A stretch of DNA of 64,000 bases from Clostridium sp. AN503 (GCF_040719375.1 NZ_JBFDTP010000002.1:1984001-2048000), one strand, 5' to 3'. Positions 8,890-18,975 are shown, numbered from the stretch's first letter. The notes: generated by a model not told the origin, from the letters alone. Translations and numbers: made by a program.

Positions 8890-11800
8890 TTATATTCCCC
8901 TCTCCTGCATGTATTTCATTTCAAACTGCTCTACTGGCATCGGTCTATCAATGAGATACCCCTGCGCATAATCACAGCCAATCTCCCGCATAAAATCTAA
9001 CTGCGCCTTCGTCTCCACACCTTCTGCACAGCACTTGGCCCCGATGGAATGCCCCATATCAACAATGTGCTTCACCAGTACTTTTCCCCGCGCCGCCTCC
9101 TCATATCTCTGTATAATACCCTTATCAATTTTCAGTACATGAAAGCCGGCCATCATTAAAAATTCATAAGAGGAATATTCCACGCCAAAATCATCCAGCG
9201 CAATCTGAAACCCATGTCTTGTCAGCTCCTCCAGTAAGAAGGCCATCTGCTTTTTATTCAATGTCTCCTGGGTCTCCGTAATCTCAATCTCAAATTGTTC
9301 CGGTTTCAGATCATACCGGCTAAATATCTTCCAGAAATTCTCCAAAAATTTTTTATCGAACAAAGTGATCCTGGAAAAATTCAATGCCAGCTTCATATTG
9401 GCAAACTTCGTATTCTGCCATGTGGTCAGCAGCCGGCACACCTCATCCAAAACAAAAAAATCAAGGTTTGATATGATTCCTTCACTTTCTAAAAGCGGAA
9501 TAAATTTCACTGGCGAAGAAATGGAACCATCCTTTTCCCGATAACGCACCAACACCTCAGCGCAGTCTACTTCACCGGTACTTATATTTAACTTAGGCTG
9601 AAGATAAATCAAATATTTGCGGTTCAGAATTGAGTCGGCCACTTCTTTGAGCAATGGAATCTTTTCAGCGGCAAGCTCTTTGTAGCCCCTGTAATAATCC
9701 TGTTTACGGATATGCATCAGTTTCTCTGCCTTATCCACCAATTCCGTCAGTTCAACTCCCACATCGCTCCAGGTCGTTCCAATCGATACGATAGACGCTC
9801 CATTTGCAGCAAGCCGCTCCTCCATCAGATTAAACCGTTTCTGGAATTCATCATATGGGACAGCTTCTGTGACGATCAGGAATTCATCCCCACTCAGCCG
9901 GAACTTCTTATCTTCTGGAAAATACTGTTTCATCAGATCTGCAACATGTGTGATCACCATATCGCCATACATATGCCCTCTGACGCTGTTAAGCTTCTTC
10001 AGGCCATTGATATCCATAAAGACCACACCTGCCGGAACCGGAGACCGTTGCGAAAAGTCATCACAATACACCATATAACTGTTCCGGTTCTCAAGACCTG
10101 TCAACGTATCTTCATAACTCATCTGTTCCAAGCGACGGCGCATGGCATTTTTCGTAATCTCATTCTCTAAAAAATAGGTCAGCTTTTCCAGATACCGAAA
10201 ACTGTCTTTGTTGGCCTTGGGATCATCAAGACCTAAAAACCCTTTGATCTCCCCCTTTATATAAAGAGGAAGCGCCATCAGGCTTCTTATCCCCTGTGCT
10301 TTTAAGACCTCGTATTCTACCTGGCGGTCCGGTCCCAATTCCTCAATATCATCAATTCTGATATAATCCCGGACTATAAACTGCTTCAACCAGAAAGAAA
10401 TCGCCTCAATCGGCACATTCTGCAGTTTTTCAATCTGTGGAACAACGTCTTCTGCGCATACTTCATAGATATTGCTCCCAGTACCATTCAATTCATCCGC
10501 TTCAATAATGTACGCCCGGTCTGACTGATAATACTCCCGAATGATTCCCAGGACATATTCAATCGGGTCCCCCCGATAATCAGATGCGGTCAGCCACTGA
10601 ATACAGCCGGCCATATTTTTTTCTGCGTAAGCGTTAGATATGATGTCATCTGCCGTATTTTCTTCATTTCCACTTCGCTCTGAATCAAAATGACGGAAAT
10701 CTATGAGATATGCATCCTGCTCCTCCCATTGTATTACAGTATCATTTACCAGTGTACACATATCCTTCCGGCTAAAGTCAGACTGCCCGCCATGCATCGG
10801 ACAGGACCTGCAGGGCCGGTCCCTGTAAAAGAAGGACTCATAGCACCGGGAATTCGGATCCAATCCGGATACCATCTGTTTCATTCTGCTATTTGCAAAT
10901 AATACATTGTAAGTGTCTTTTTTGATAACGCAGATATAATCGTCTTCATTTTCCAAAATATACCGCATCATTTGCTGCATCATCCGAAGCCGTCTCTGCA
11001 CTTTTTTCTCGTTCAGAAAGGTATCCAGCAACTCTGAAATCTGAGAGAGCGCACTCACTTCCTCCTGTGTCCACAGACGCATACCGGTACACTCGTCAAA
11101 TCCGATAAAGCCGGCAAATTTTTCTTTTTCCCATAAAGCATACTGAAGAAACGAATGGATACCCTGATCCTCGAAAAGTTTCCGCTGTATTGGCGGCAGC
11201 GCGTGAGTATTCCTGCAATAATAAATAGAATCCGGTCCAAACAGTTCTCTGTAATCCCCTGCTGTCTGCAAATCCAAATGCTGAAGATTTTGGATCTCCG
11301 GTAAAATTCCTTCATTGCACCACTCATATGTATTCCTGTAATAATCCCCGCTTTCCCCAGTTTCAAAAATGTACGCCCTGCTGACATCAAACCAGGTTCC
11401 AACCAACTTCAGGCATTGATTAACCGCCTGATCTAAGTCCTCCGCTTTATATAAAAGTTTAAACGCACTCACAAGCAGCTCCCAGGAAACTCCCATGGAT
11501 ACGGCTGGTGAATCGATCGTAGCTCCCAATGTGGAATACCCCGTATCCCCAGACAGATTCGCACGTTCCTTATCATAAAGCATATATCCGTCTTTTCCCT
11601 GCTTTTTCGCCTCATATAAAGCCCTGTCCGCATGCCTGTATAAAGTCTGAAAATCCTGTCCATCGTCAGGATAAAGCGCTACACCAATGCTGCAGGTAAT
11701 TTTAATCGAACGCTTTTCATTCTCAAACAGCCTGCGGAACATTCCGGCCAGCTCCTCTGCCTTACAGACAGCCGCTTCTTTAGACGAGATATCTTTCATA

Positions 11801-12876
11801 AAAACAGCGAATTCGTCTCCTCCGATCCTCCCGACCACATCATCCCTGCGCATGATTTTTTTCATGCCTGAAGCCATTTCTGTCAGGACAACGTCTCCCA
11901 GCATATGCCCCTTCGTGTCATTAATCTGTTTAAAATTGTCTGTGTCAATCATAAACAGAGCGCATAAGGCCTGCTTCCTGCGGTCCAGATAGTCCTTGAT
12001 CTGTCTCTCAGTTTCATTCCGGTTATATAACCCGGTCAGCGCATCACACTCAGCCCGGATTTTAAGGTCCTCGATTGCCCTTTTTCTCTCGTCAATATCA
12101 AAAATCACACAGACTGCCTTCACTGGCTTTTCATCTCTGTCATATAAAAGAACCGCATGCATCTGACACCACACATATTCTTTCTTTATATTGATGATCC
12201 TAAATTCTGTAGTTCCATATACGCTGCCTTCCCGCAGTCTCTGCAAAAGCCCGGAATAAGCGGCGCGGTCATCGGGATGAATCCGCCCTCGCATATCCAC
12301 CTGCAGACAATTCTGGTTATACGCAGGTCTGATCCCGGATTTATCACTCCAATTATAGGAGTAAGACAGGGTATCCGTTTTCATCTCCCACTCACAGAGC
12401 ATGACTCCAGAACCATCCAGGCCCTCTATGTGTTTTCCCCAAAACGGACTTAACGTGTCTGTTCTGCCCAGTCTGCATTCCTCTTCCCCTGCTGCAGACA
12501 ACCGCTCTATCATAACACCTGTCCACTGCTCCAGACCATCCATGCCGGAATGAAAACGGCCGCAGCACTGCACCTGCTTATATCGGCCGTCTTTACACTG
12601 AATGCGGAACAAAAGCGATATGAATTCATTGTTCAGATAATGTTTCAGGATCCGCTCTGACACAGCTAGAAAATCCTCCGGGTGAACAATATCCTTAAGA
12701 TAATCATGGGAGCTTTCTTCAAACTCCTGCACCGTGTACCCTAATAACTGAAGGAGGCCGTCATTTGCCTCCATTATCGAAAAATACGCATCAAACTTAC
12801 AAGTCAGTATCCCAACTGGAATACAGGCAGACAAGTCCTGAAACGCATCGCTTTTCTGTCCCACACAAGCTTCCAT
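8890..12876 (-). CDS. Giant multidomain GGDEF/EAL cyclic-di-GMP protein with PAS and GAF sensors
   Basis: 1,328 residues. Order: PAS (about 10-120), PAS (about 155-265), GGDEF-1 (280-435, intact GGDEF at 352-356 with a product-inhibition RxxD site exactly five residues before it), GAF (about 460-620), a PAS-like segment with a Cys cluster (Cys678, 689, 692), GAF (about 770-905), GGDEF-2 with SGDEF (995-999) and no RxxD, and a C-terminal EAL domain. The EAL domain keeps the catalytic set (EVL, NFSR, EITET, LDDFG, KIDKG, AEGVET). It can therefore plausibly both make and degrade c-di-GMP. An upstream in-frame GTG (12912) overlaps the previous gene. I prefer ATG 12876, seven bases after GGAGA. 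It sits between two hybrid kinases in the same transcript. Confidence 0.93.
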   Translation of the reverse strand: MEACVGQKSDAFQDLSACIPVGILTCKFDAYFSIMEANDGLLQLLGYTVQEFEESSHDYLKDIVHPEDFLAVSERILKHYLNNEFISLLFRIQCKDGRYKQVQCCGRFHSGMDGLEQWTGVMIERLSAAGEEECRLGRTDTLSPFWGKHIEGLDGSGVMLCEWEMKTDTLSYSYNWSDKSGIRPAYNQNCLQVDMRGRIHPDDRAAYSGLLQRLREGSVYGTTEFRIINIKKEYVWCQMHAVLLYDRDEKPVKAVCVIFDIDERKRAIEDLKIRAECDALTGLYNRNETERQIKDYLDRRKQALCALFMIDTDNFKQINDTKGHMLGDVVLTEMASGMKKIMRRDDVVGRIGGDEFAVFMKDISSKEAAVCKAEELAGMFRRLFENEKRSIKITCSIGVALYPDDGQDFQTLYRHADRALYEAKKQGKDGYMLYDKERANLSGDTGYSTLGATIDSPAVSMGVSWELLVSAFKLLYKAEDLDQAVNQCLKLVGTWFDVSRAYIFETGESGDYYRNTYEWCNEGILPEIQNLQHLDLQTAGDYRELFGPDSIYYCRNTHALPPIQRKLFEDQGIHSFLQYALWEKEKFAGFIGFDECTGMRLWTQEEVSALSQISELLDTFLNEKKVQRRLRMMQQMMRYILENEDDYICVIKKDTYNVLFANSRMKQMVSGLDPNSRCYESFFYRDRPCRSCPMHGGQSDFSRKDMCTLVNDTVIQWEEQDAYLIDFRHFDSERSGNEENTADDIISNAYAEKNMAGCIQWLTASDYRGDPIEYVLGIIREYYQSDRAYIIEADELNGTGSNIYEVCAEDVVPQIEKLQNVPIEAISFWLKQFIVRDYIRIDDIEELGPDRQVEYEVLKAQGIRSLMALPLYIKGEIKGFLGLDDPKANKDSFRYLEKLTYFLENEITKNAMRRRLEQMSYEDTLTGLENRNSYMVYCDDFSQRSPVPAGVVFMDINGLKKLNSVRGHMYGDMVITHVADLMKQYFPEDKKFRLSGDEFLIVTEAVPYDEFQKRFNLMEERLAANGASIVSIGTTWSDVGVELTELVDKAEKLMHIRKQDYYRGYKELAAEKIPLLKEVADSILNRKYLIYLQPKLNISTGEVDCAEVLVRYREKDGSISSPVKFIPLLESEGIISNLDFFVLDEVCRLLTTWQNTKFANMKLALNFSRITLFDKKFLENFWKIFSRYDLKPEQFEIEITETQETLNKKQMAFLLEELTRHGFQIALDDFGVEYSSYEFLMMAGFHVLKIDKGIIQRYEEAARGKVLVKHIVDMGHSIGAKCCAEGVETKAQLDFMREIGCDYAQGYLIDRPMPVEQFEMKYMQERGI

Positions 12877-12899
12877 GTTCGTTCTCCATCTCAAAATGA

Positions 12900-14921
12900 T
12901 TATATTATCCACTTTTTCAGAGCTTCCAACAACCGGCCAATCTCTATTGGCTTGGTCAGATGGTCGTTCATCCCCGCGCTGCGGGCTTTGGCTGCATCTG
13001 TGGTAAAAGCATTGGCCGTCAGTGCAATGACCGGTATCTCACGGGCATCCTCCCTTTGAAGGCTGCGGATTGCAATTGTCGCATCATATCCATTCATGAC
13101 CGGCATCTGGATATCCATAAGAATCGCGCTATAATACCCTGGATCAGATGCTTCAAAGATCTCCTTTGCCCGCTGTCCATTTTCAGCAGAATCCACAACC
13201 ATACGATGCATATGAAGGATCTCCCCCACGATCTCGCGATTAATGTCGTTATCCTCCACCAAAAGCACCTTTCTTCCTTCAAGCACTTCCCACAATCCGG
13301 CAGCCTCAGACTCGTCCTCTACGTGTTTTTCATCAGAAAGAGACGCCTTCATCTGGCGTTCCGGCACTCCATCGGCACCAGGCTTTTCTTCTTTACAGAC
13401 CACCAGCGGAATGGCCACAGTAAATACGCTGCCCTTTCCTACTTCGCTCTTCACATCAATCGTGCCGTCCATCATACGTACAATATTCTCCGTAATTGCC
13501 ATTCCAAGCCCTGTCCCCTGGATCTTGCTGATCTGCGGATCCTCCGCCCTGGAAAACGGATCAAATAAGCGCGGTATAAAGTCTTCTGATATTCCTATTC
13601 CATTATCGGTACAAACAAACTCATACTGGCTTTTCTGATTCGCCGCTATGTACCGCTCATTGATCTTTAAGGTAATCTCCCCACCTTCGGGAGTATACTT
13701 GATGGCATTGGAGAGAAGATTCATCAGCACCTGCCGCAGACGATCCTCATCTGCCATCACATTCTCATGCCGCATATGGCCAATGCTAACCTGAAACTGC
13801 TGGCACTTCTCACTTGTCAGCGGACGGCACATATCCATAACAGTCCGGATCATGGCGGGCAGATTCACTGGAGACAGTGCAATGCTGATATTGCCGCTCT
13901 CAATCTTGGACATATCCAGCACTTCGTTTATCAAGCTGAGCAAATGATGACTTGAGATATTGATCTTGCTTAAACAATCCTCGATCTTTTCCATAGAACC
14001 CAGATTGGCCTTTGCGATCGCAGTCATCCCCATGATCGCATTCATCGGTGTCCGGATATCATGAGACATGGAAGACAAGAAGTTCGTCTTCGCCGCATTG
14101 GCCACCCTGGCAGCCTGATAGGCTTCCTCCAGTGCTTTCCGCTGCCGTTCCTGTTCTTCTCTTTCTCTTGTGACATCAATCCCCACACTGTAAAAAGACT
14201 CGATGCCATCCCAGCTGTTATCGCTGCTGACATAGCTAAACGTCATCGTCAGAATCTTCTGTTTTCCGTCTCTGGTTATAATGCGCCCTTCCGCGGCTGT
14301 GGGCTTCCCGGTCTCCTTTGAATGATTCATGATCTTTGTAGCACGGATCATATCATCTGGATGAATATAGCTGCACTCGGAATTCAGTTCATTCTTAAAC
14401 TGCTCCTTTGTGTATCCTATCATGTGCAGAAAATCCCCTCCATACCAAAGAACCGTCCTGCCGTCGCGGGCATCCACCCGGGCAAACCCTCCCGGTATCG
14501 TCCGCATAATCGCTTCGCGCTCCCGGTCCATCTTTTCCAGCTTGTACTCCGGACTGAGGTTGTCGATGGACAGCTCCAGACGTGCCTTCCGCCCATTCCA
14601 GTATATGATCCGGTCCTTGAGCATATAGGCCCGTTTCAAAAACGGATTGTAAAATTCCCACTCAAAAAACGTATCCTCTTTCAGTGTAGCATTGTTACAA
14701 AACGGACAGGGGGAGGTTCTATTCTGGATCATCTCATAGCATTTTCGGCCAATCAGCTTTTCCTCTGGAAGCTGTAATGTCTCCCTGGAAGTTTTATTGA
14801 GATAAAGAAGCTCGTAATTCTCCACATCTGCAACATAAGCATTGCCGGTATACTCATCCAACATCCATTTAAAGTAACCGGAGGTCTTCTCCAGCTGCAG
14901 ATATTCTTCTGCTTGTTCCAT
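12900..14921 (-). CDS. Soluble hybrid histidine kinase: two PAS, HisKA, HATPase, receiver
   Basis: 673 residues, no membrane segment. PAS-1 (residues 20-125) contains a CYxxxxxRxxPCxxC motif (Cys61, 72, 75). PAS-2 (about 135-255) ends in YSVGIDVTRER. A coiled linker leads to HisKA with His287 in SMSHDIRTPMN. HATPase boxes NLLSNAIKYTPEGG, DNGIGIS and GTGLGMAI follow, then a receiver with LLVEDNDINRE and ILMDIQMPVMNGYDA. ATG 14921 is chosen because AAGGAG is seven bases upstream, whereas the ATG at 14927 is too close to it. It begins 17 bp after the stop of the CACHE kinase and its end overlaps only an alternative start of the GGDEF/EAL gene. Confidence 0.93.
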   Translation of the reverse strand: MEQAEEYLQLEKTSGYFKWMLDEYTGNAYVADVENYELLYLNKTSRETLQLPEEKLIGRKCYEMIQNRTSPCPFCNNATLKEDTFFEWEFYNPFLKRAYMLKDRIIYWNGRKARLELSIDNLSPEYKLEKMDREREAIMRTIPGGFARVDARDGRTVLWYGGDFLHMIGYTKEQFKNELNSECSYIHPDDMIRATKIMNHSKETGKPTAAEGRIITRDGKQKILTMTFSYVSSDNSWDGIESFYSVGIDVTREREEQERQRKALEEAYQAARVANAAKTNFLSSMSHDIRTPMNAIMGMTAIAKANLGSMEKIEDCLSKINISSHHLLSLINEVLDMSKIESGNISIALSPVNLPAMIRTVMDMCRPLTSEKCQQFQVSIGHMRHENVMADEDRLRQVLMNLLSNAIKYTPEGGEITLKINERYIAANQKSQYEFVCTDNGIGISEDFIPRLFDPFSRAEDPQISKIQGTGLGMAITENIVRMMDGTIDVKSEVGKGSVFTVAIPLVVCKEEKPGADGVPERQMKASLSDEKHVEDESEAAGLWEVLEGRKVLLVEDNDINREIVGEILHMHRMVVDSAENGQRAKEIFEASDPGYYSAILMDIQMPVMNGYDATIAIRSLQREDAREIPVIALTANAFTTDAAKARSAGMNDHLTKPIEIGRLLEALKKWII

Positions 14922-14937
14922 AATCATTCTCCTTCAA

Positions 14938-17403
14938 TCAGGGATTTATTTTCTTAAAAACATCCTGCAGAATCTGATATAAGTACCGGATATCCACCGG
15001 CTTCGGTATATGGCCGTCCATCCCTGCATTCCTGGCTGCTATGACATCTTCAGCAAAGACGTTTGCAGTCATGGCAATGATCGGAATGCGTCCCGCCTCA
15101 GGATGGCTGCAGGAACGGATCGCCGCAGCCGCCTCGTACCCATTCATGACCGGCATCTGGATATCCATCAAAATTGCGTCATAATATCCTGGTGTAGACT
15201 TTATAAAACGCTCTAATGCCTGTTTTCCATTATCGGCAACCTCTACCTCTGCTCCATATCCATTCAAAAGCTCTACAGCAATCTCCTGATTAATGGCATT
15301 GTCCTCAGCCAGAAGGAAACGTCGTTCTGCAAAGGAAATCCCAGTCGCAGGTTCTGGTTCCTGATCAGGTTGTTCCATAAGGCTTTTCTCCTGCAGCTCC
15401 AGCTCCAGATCAACAAGGAACGTTGTCCCACAGCCTTCCTTGCTCTTTACGGATATCTGCCCGCCCATGGCGGAAACCAGATTCTTTGTGATTGCCATCC
15501 CAAGTCCTGTCCCCTCTGTCTGACGCACCACCGAATCCGCAGCCCGTTCAAAAGGCGTGAATACAGTTTTCAAAAACTCAGGAGACATCCCAATCCCATT
15601 ATCCTCAACGCTGAACTGATAGAGCGCACACTCTGCCCGACGCTGCTCCTGCTCTCTCACTGTAAGAGTGATGCTTCCACCCTGTGGGGTAAATTTCACT
15701 GCATTCGAAAGCAGGTTCATCAAAATCTGTTTTATACGAAGGGCATCTCCCAAAACCCGTTTATGCCTGATCTGTATATCAAACGTCAACGTCTGCTTCC
15801 TGTCGTCACATTGGGACTTCAAGATGGCCTCCAGCTCCCAAAACAGTTCCGGCAGCTGGAACGGATCACTGGTCAGAGCCAGTTTTCCGCTTTCAATCTT
15901 ACTCATATCCAGGACATCGTTAATCAAGCCTAAAAGATGGTTGGATGAAAACTCAATCTTATTCAGACAATCCAATACCCGATCCCGGTTATCCAGATTA
16001 TTCTTGGCAATAGCTGTCATTCCCACGATTCCATTCATCGGAGTCCGCATATCATGGGACATATTGGAGAAAAAGCTGCTCTTTGCAGCATTGGCCTGTT
16101 CTGCCGCCACCACCGCCGCCGAGATCCGCTCCCGGTCCTGGCGCTCCTTTGTTATATCAGTGACAGCATAAATACATTTAAGCTCCGCTCCCATGTGAAA
16201 CGGACAGATCAAAATCTTCAGCCACATATCACAGTGGAGACGGTCATTATACCAGTTCACCTCGCGCTGGCAGCCTTCCTCCGGCCATGTTTCCTGAAGC
16301 AGCGACTGGAGTTTTTTAAAAAATGCGCCTTCCTCTGTCTTATGATTTCTGCCGTCTACAAACTCCTCATAAGATATCCCCAGCAGCCGTTCGCTGTTCT
16401 CAAACACATATTCCGGGTTCTTACTCCTGCTGTCTAAAATAAAGATGACTGTATCTGTATTTTCGGATATTGCCTGGTAAATATCCCGCAGGAACCGGTC
16501 ATTCTCCCGCTGCCTGCGAAGCGCCGATAAATAAGACCATACCCCCGCCATCAGCGCGGTAACGATCGCGGCGATAATCAGACCCGCCATATAAATAGCC
16601 GTCTGAATCGTTCGGGCCCCTTCCCGCTCTGCTACCTCCAGAGGTACGGTTGTGACAAACTGCCACTCCTTTTCTGTCTTTACCGGTTCAAAACACAAAA
16701 TCTGTTCCTGCCCTCTGATCATGAAAACCACAGAGCCTGTCTTTCCACTGGACAGCGCTTCCATGAACTGTTCTATTTTGTCCGCAGGATTCCCACTGTC
16801 GCTTAATAGTATGCTGATATTTTCATATACCTGCTCATAGCTGTACCGGACCGGGGGAATGATAATCTCCCCATCACGCTTCAATACATAACTATATCCC
16901 ACTCCCAAATAAGTATCTTCTCCACAGGTTTCCTGTAAAAGCGCTGCTGGCAGCGCGCAATACACAGCCCCTCCTCCGGGAATCACCGAACCAAACAGGA
17001 TCTCACGGCCACCGTCAATACCAATTAAGGTATCAGACATGGCAAAACCTTCAGCCTGTACCCTGACTGCAAAATCAGCCGGAATTCCTTTCATGGCAAT
17101 GGATTCCTGGTCACCGAACAGGCAGCTGCCTTCTTCATCCAGGACTGCCAACGCACTCAGTGCATGACTGTACTGAAACATTTCCAGTATGGCTGCGGCT
17201 GAGGACTTGTCCCTGGCAGCACCGAGTGCATAAGCCAGATTCTGTATATCCCGCTGCATCTCCTCCAGAACCGAGCCCAATGTCAGCACCTTACTGTTGG
17301 TCAACTCACCGATAACCTGAACCGTCGTACTGCGGACATTGGTCCGTATATAATTTATGCAAAATTTCACTGTGCCGGAAATAAGAACTGCCAAAGCAAG
17401 CAT
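14938..17403 (-). CDS. Membrane CACHE-domain hybrid histidine kinase
   Basis: At least 821 residues. An N-terminal membrane segment, an extracytoplasmic double-CACHE-like sensor (about 25-265), a second membrane helix (268-292), a PAS (about 305-420), HisKA with His450 in NMSHDMRTPMN, HATPase (NLLSNAVKFTPQGG, DNGIGMS, GTGLGMAI) and a receiver (AILMDIQMPVMNG). It probably detects a ligand outside the cell, perhaps delivered by the lipoprotein encoded just upstream. The first ATG (17403) gives an unusually short first helix and has no ribosome binding site. The frame stays open for 24 codons up to the stop of the upstream gene, so the true start is uncertain (see findings). Confidence 0.88.
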   Translation of the reverse strand: MLALAVLISGTVKFCINYIRTNVRSTTVQVIGELTNSKVLTLGSVLEEMQRDIQNLAYALGAARDKSSAAAILEMFQYSHALSALAVLDEEGSCLFGDQESIAMKGIPADFAVRVQAEGFAMSDTLIGIDGGREILFGSVIPGGGAVYCALPAALLQETCGEDTYLGVGYSYVLKRDGEIIIPPVRYSYEQVYENISILLSDSGNPADKIEQFMEALSSGKTGSVVFMIRGQEQILCFEPVKTEKEWQFVTTVPLEVAEREGARTIQTAIYMAGLIIAAIVTALMAGVWSYLSALRRQRENDRFLRDIYQAISENTDTVIFILDSRSKNPEYVFENSERLLGISYEEFVDGRNHKTEEGAFFKKLQSLLQETWPEEGCQREVNWYNDRLHCDMWLKILICPFHMGAELKCIYAVTDITKERQDRERISAAVVAAEQANAAKSSFFSNMSHDMRTPMNGIVGMTAIAKNNLDNRDRVLDCLNKIEFSSNHLLGLINDVLDMSKIESGKLALTSDPFQLPELFWELEAILKSQCDDRKQTLTFDIQIRHKRVLGDALRIKQILMNLLSNAVKFTPQGGSITLTVREQEQRRAECALYQFSVEDNGIGMSPEFLKTVFTPFERAADSVVRQTEGTGLGMAITKNLVSAMGGQISVKSKEGCGTTFLVDLELELQEKSLMEQPDQEPEPATGISFAERRFLLAEDNAINQEIAVELLNGYGAEVEVADNGKQALERFIKSTPGYYDAILMDIQMPVMNGYEAAAAIRSCSHPEAGRIPIIAMTANVFAEDVIAARNAGMDGHIPKPVDIRYLYQILQDVFKKINP

Positions 17404-17475
17404 CGCTGCGGTTGAGCCAGCCCCAACCGGCCGACTCTGACCTTTCCTGTCCCTGTTTCCGGGCGTTTCCAGTTC

Positions 17476-18783
17476 TTATGGAACATTGACTCTCACTTTC
17501 TCCGTCTGTATGCGGTTATACTCCTCTGCTGCCTCCTCAGGCGTCATTCCACCGATGATGTCCAGACACAGCGTCCGTGTGGTCCCCCAGTAATCAAAGC
17601 AAAGCGACATATCCTCAATCGGAATTTGACCGGGTGAGACCGCATCCTCATACAAAGCCTTTATTTCCGGCTTCACATCTATCTTCTGTTCATCAAAAAC
17701 AGAAAGGAATCCCTTTTCCTCCGACAGGCCTTCTTTCACTACTCTGGTTGTCAAATATTCCAGAACCTCCAAAGCCTCCTCCACATGCTCTCCCTTTGCA
17801 TTGACACAAAGGCGTGAGGATATGGAGGGCAGACTCACCGTTCCGTCCGCAAGTACAGGAAAACCCTGTTGGATATATTCCATATCCGGAACCTGCTCCT
17901 CTATATCCTTCTCTACTCCTGAAGGAAATACAACAAATGCTGTTTTCCCAGTTTTAAAATCCTCCCAGTCGGAGGTGTTGGCCTTGATCGAATCCACGCC
18001 TTCAACAGTAAGATCATCCCCGTAATACCCATGTTCTACCAGTTCAGCAAAAAAGCGGAATCCCTCCAGCATATATTCACCGATCTTAACACTGCCATTG
18101 TTCATGCCTGAAATAATCTCATCCCTGTTCTCTGCCTGATAAACAGGATACAGCCCGCGGGCCATGGTAATTGCTGTCATGGCATACCAGCGATTGATGC
18201 TTAAGGGCGTTATACCGTTTTCCTTCAGGACCTGACAGCAATGCAGGAATTCGTCCTTATTCTGCGGCGGATTCAGGCCGTACTGCCGCAGAAGCCCCAC
18301 ATTGACATAAATGCCATAAGCCGTCATCTTTGTCGGAACACAGTACGCTGTCCCATTCACAACAGCCTGCTGTTTTGCTGCGTCATTCAGCTGCTTAAAA
18401 ACCGGCTGTTCAGACAGATCATAAAAGTAGCCCTTGGAATAAAGCTGCTTCACGCTGTCTGCATTTACAACAAACAGATCGACGTTCTTCCCGTCATCCA
18501 ATCGCCGTTCCAGCGCTTCATTGTAACCGTCTGCGGTAGGCAGACCATCCACACGCACCTCTATGGTATCGCTCCCGGCATTGAATTCCGAGATGAAATC
18601 CCGATAAATACTGACAGACTCCGTTCGATTATTTTCTATATTCATAAACAGGGTGAGGACTATCTTATCTTTCTTTTCAGGCTGGGTCTGAAGTGTATCC
18701 GGCGCCGGAGTGCTCTGGCATCCAGATAACACGAACGATGCAAAAGCCAGGGCAGCTATTGTGCGAAACCATCTCTTTTTCAT
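17476..18783 (-). CDS. Family 1 extracellular solute-binding lipoprotein
   Basis: 435 residues. The signal peptide MKKRWFRTIAALAFASFVLSGC ends in the lipobox LSGC, so the mature protein is lipid-anchored outside the membrane. The rest is a bacterial family 1 (sugar-type) binding protein with the hinge pattern DLFVVNADSVKQLY, CVPTKMTAYGIYVN and a C-terminal segment SLCFDYWGTTRT. There is no ABC permease or ATPase beside it. The next gene is a CACHE sensor kinase, so it more likely presents a sugar or related ligand to the sensor than feeds a transporter. It is the first gene of the sensory operon, with AAAGGAAAG before the start. Confidence 0.87.
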   Translation of the reverse strand: MKKRWFRTIAALAFASFVLSGCQSTPAPDTLQTQPEKKDKIVLTLFMNIENNRTESVSIYRDFISEFNAGSDTIEVRVDGLPTADGYNEALERRLDDGKNVDLFVVNADSVKQLYSKGYFYDLSEQPVFKQLNDAAKQQAVVNGTAYCVPTKMTAYGIYVNVGLLRQYGLNPPQNKDEFLHCCQVLKENGITPLSINRWYAMTAITMARGLYPVYQAENRDEIISGMNNGSVKIGEYMLEGFRFFAELVEHGYYGDDLTVEGVDSIKANTSDWEDFKTGKTAFVVFPSGVEKDIEEQVPDMEYIQQGFPVLADGTVSLPSISSRLCVNAKGEHVEEALEVLEYLTTRVVKEGLSEEKGFLSVFDEQKIDVKPEIKALYEDAVSPGQIPIEDMSLCFDYWGTTRTLCLDIIGGMTPEEAAEEYNRIQTEKVRVNVP

Positions 18784-18859
18784 ATGTATTGCTTTCCTTT
18801 CATCGGAATGAACCTCATAACCTTCCGATCATTTATTCACAAATTTAACTATTCTTCCA

Positions 18860-18888
18860 ATTATAACAAATTACGTCAAAAATAGCAA
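18860..18888 (-). promoter_or_regulatory. Sigma-A-type promoter of the sensory operon
   Basis: On the minus strand TTGCTA (18883-18888), a 17-bp spacer and a perfect TATAAT (18860-18865) lie about 75 bp before the lipoprotein start. Confidence 0.65.
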
Positions 18889-18929
18889 TATTCCACCACA
18901 GCACAAACGGCGCACAGACAAGATATAGC

Positions 18930-18960
18930 GAAAAAAGGCCGGCTGTCTCCAGCTGGCCTT
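18930..18960 (-). terminator. Terminator of the nine-gene catabolic operon
   Basis: An 11-bp GC-rich stem (18935-18960, loop of four, one A-C mismatch on the minus strand) is followed by a run of U. It lies 16 bp after the aldolase stop. Confidence 0.82.
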
Positions 18961-18975
18961 AAAAACATTTTTTGT

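Noticed and set aside
12877..12912. Upstream GTG start of the GGDEF/EAL gene
   Set aside because: ATG 12876 has a ribosome binding site at proper distance; the GTG lies inside the previous gene with none.
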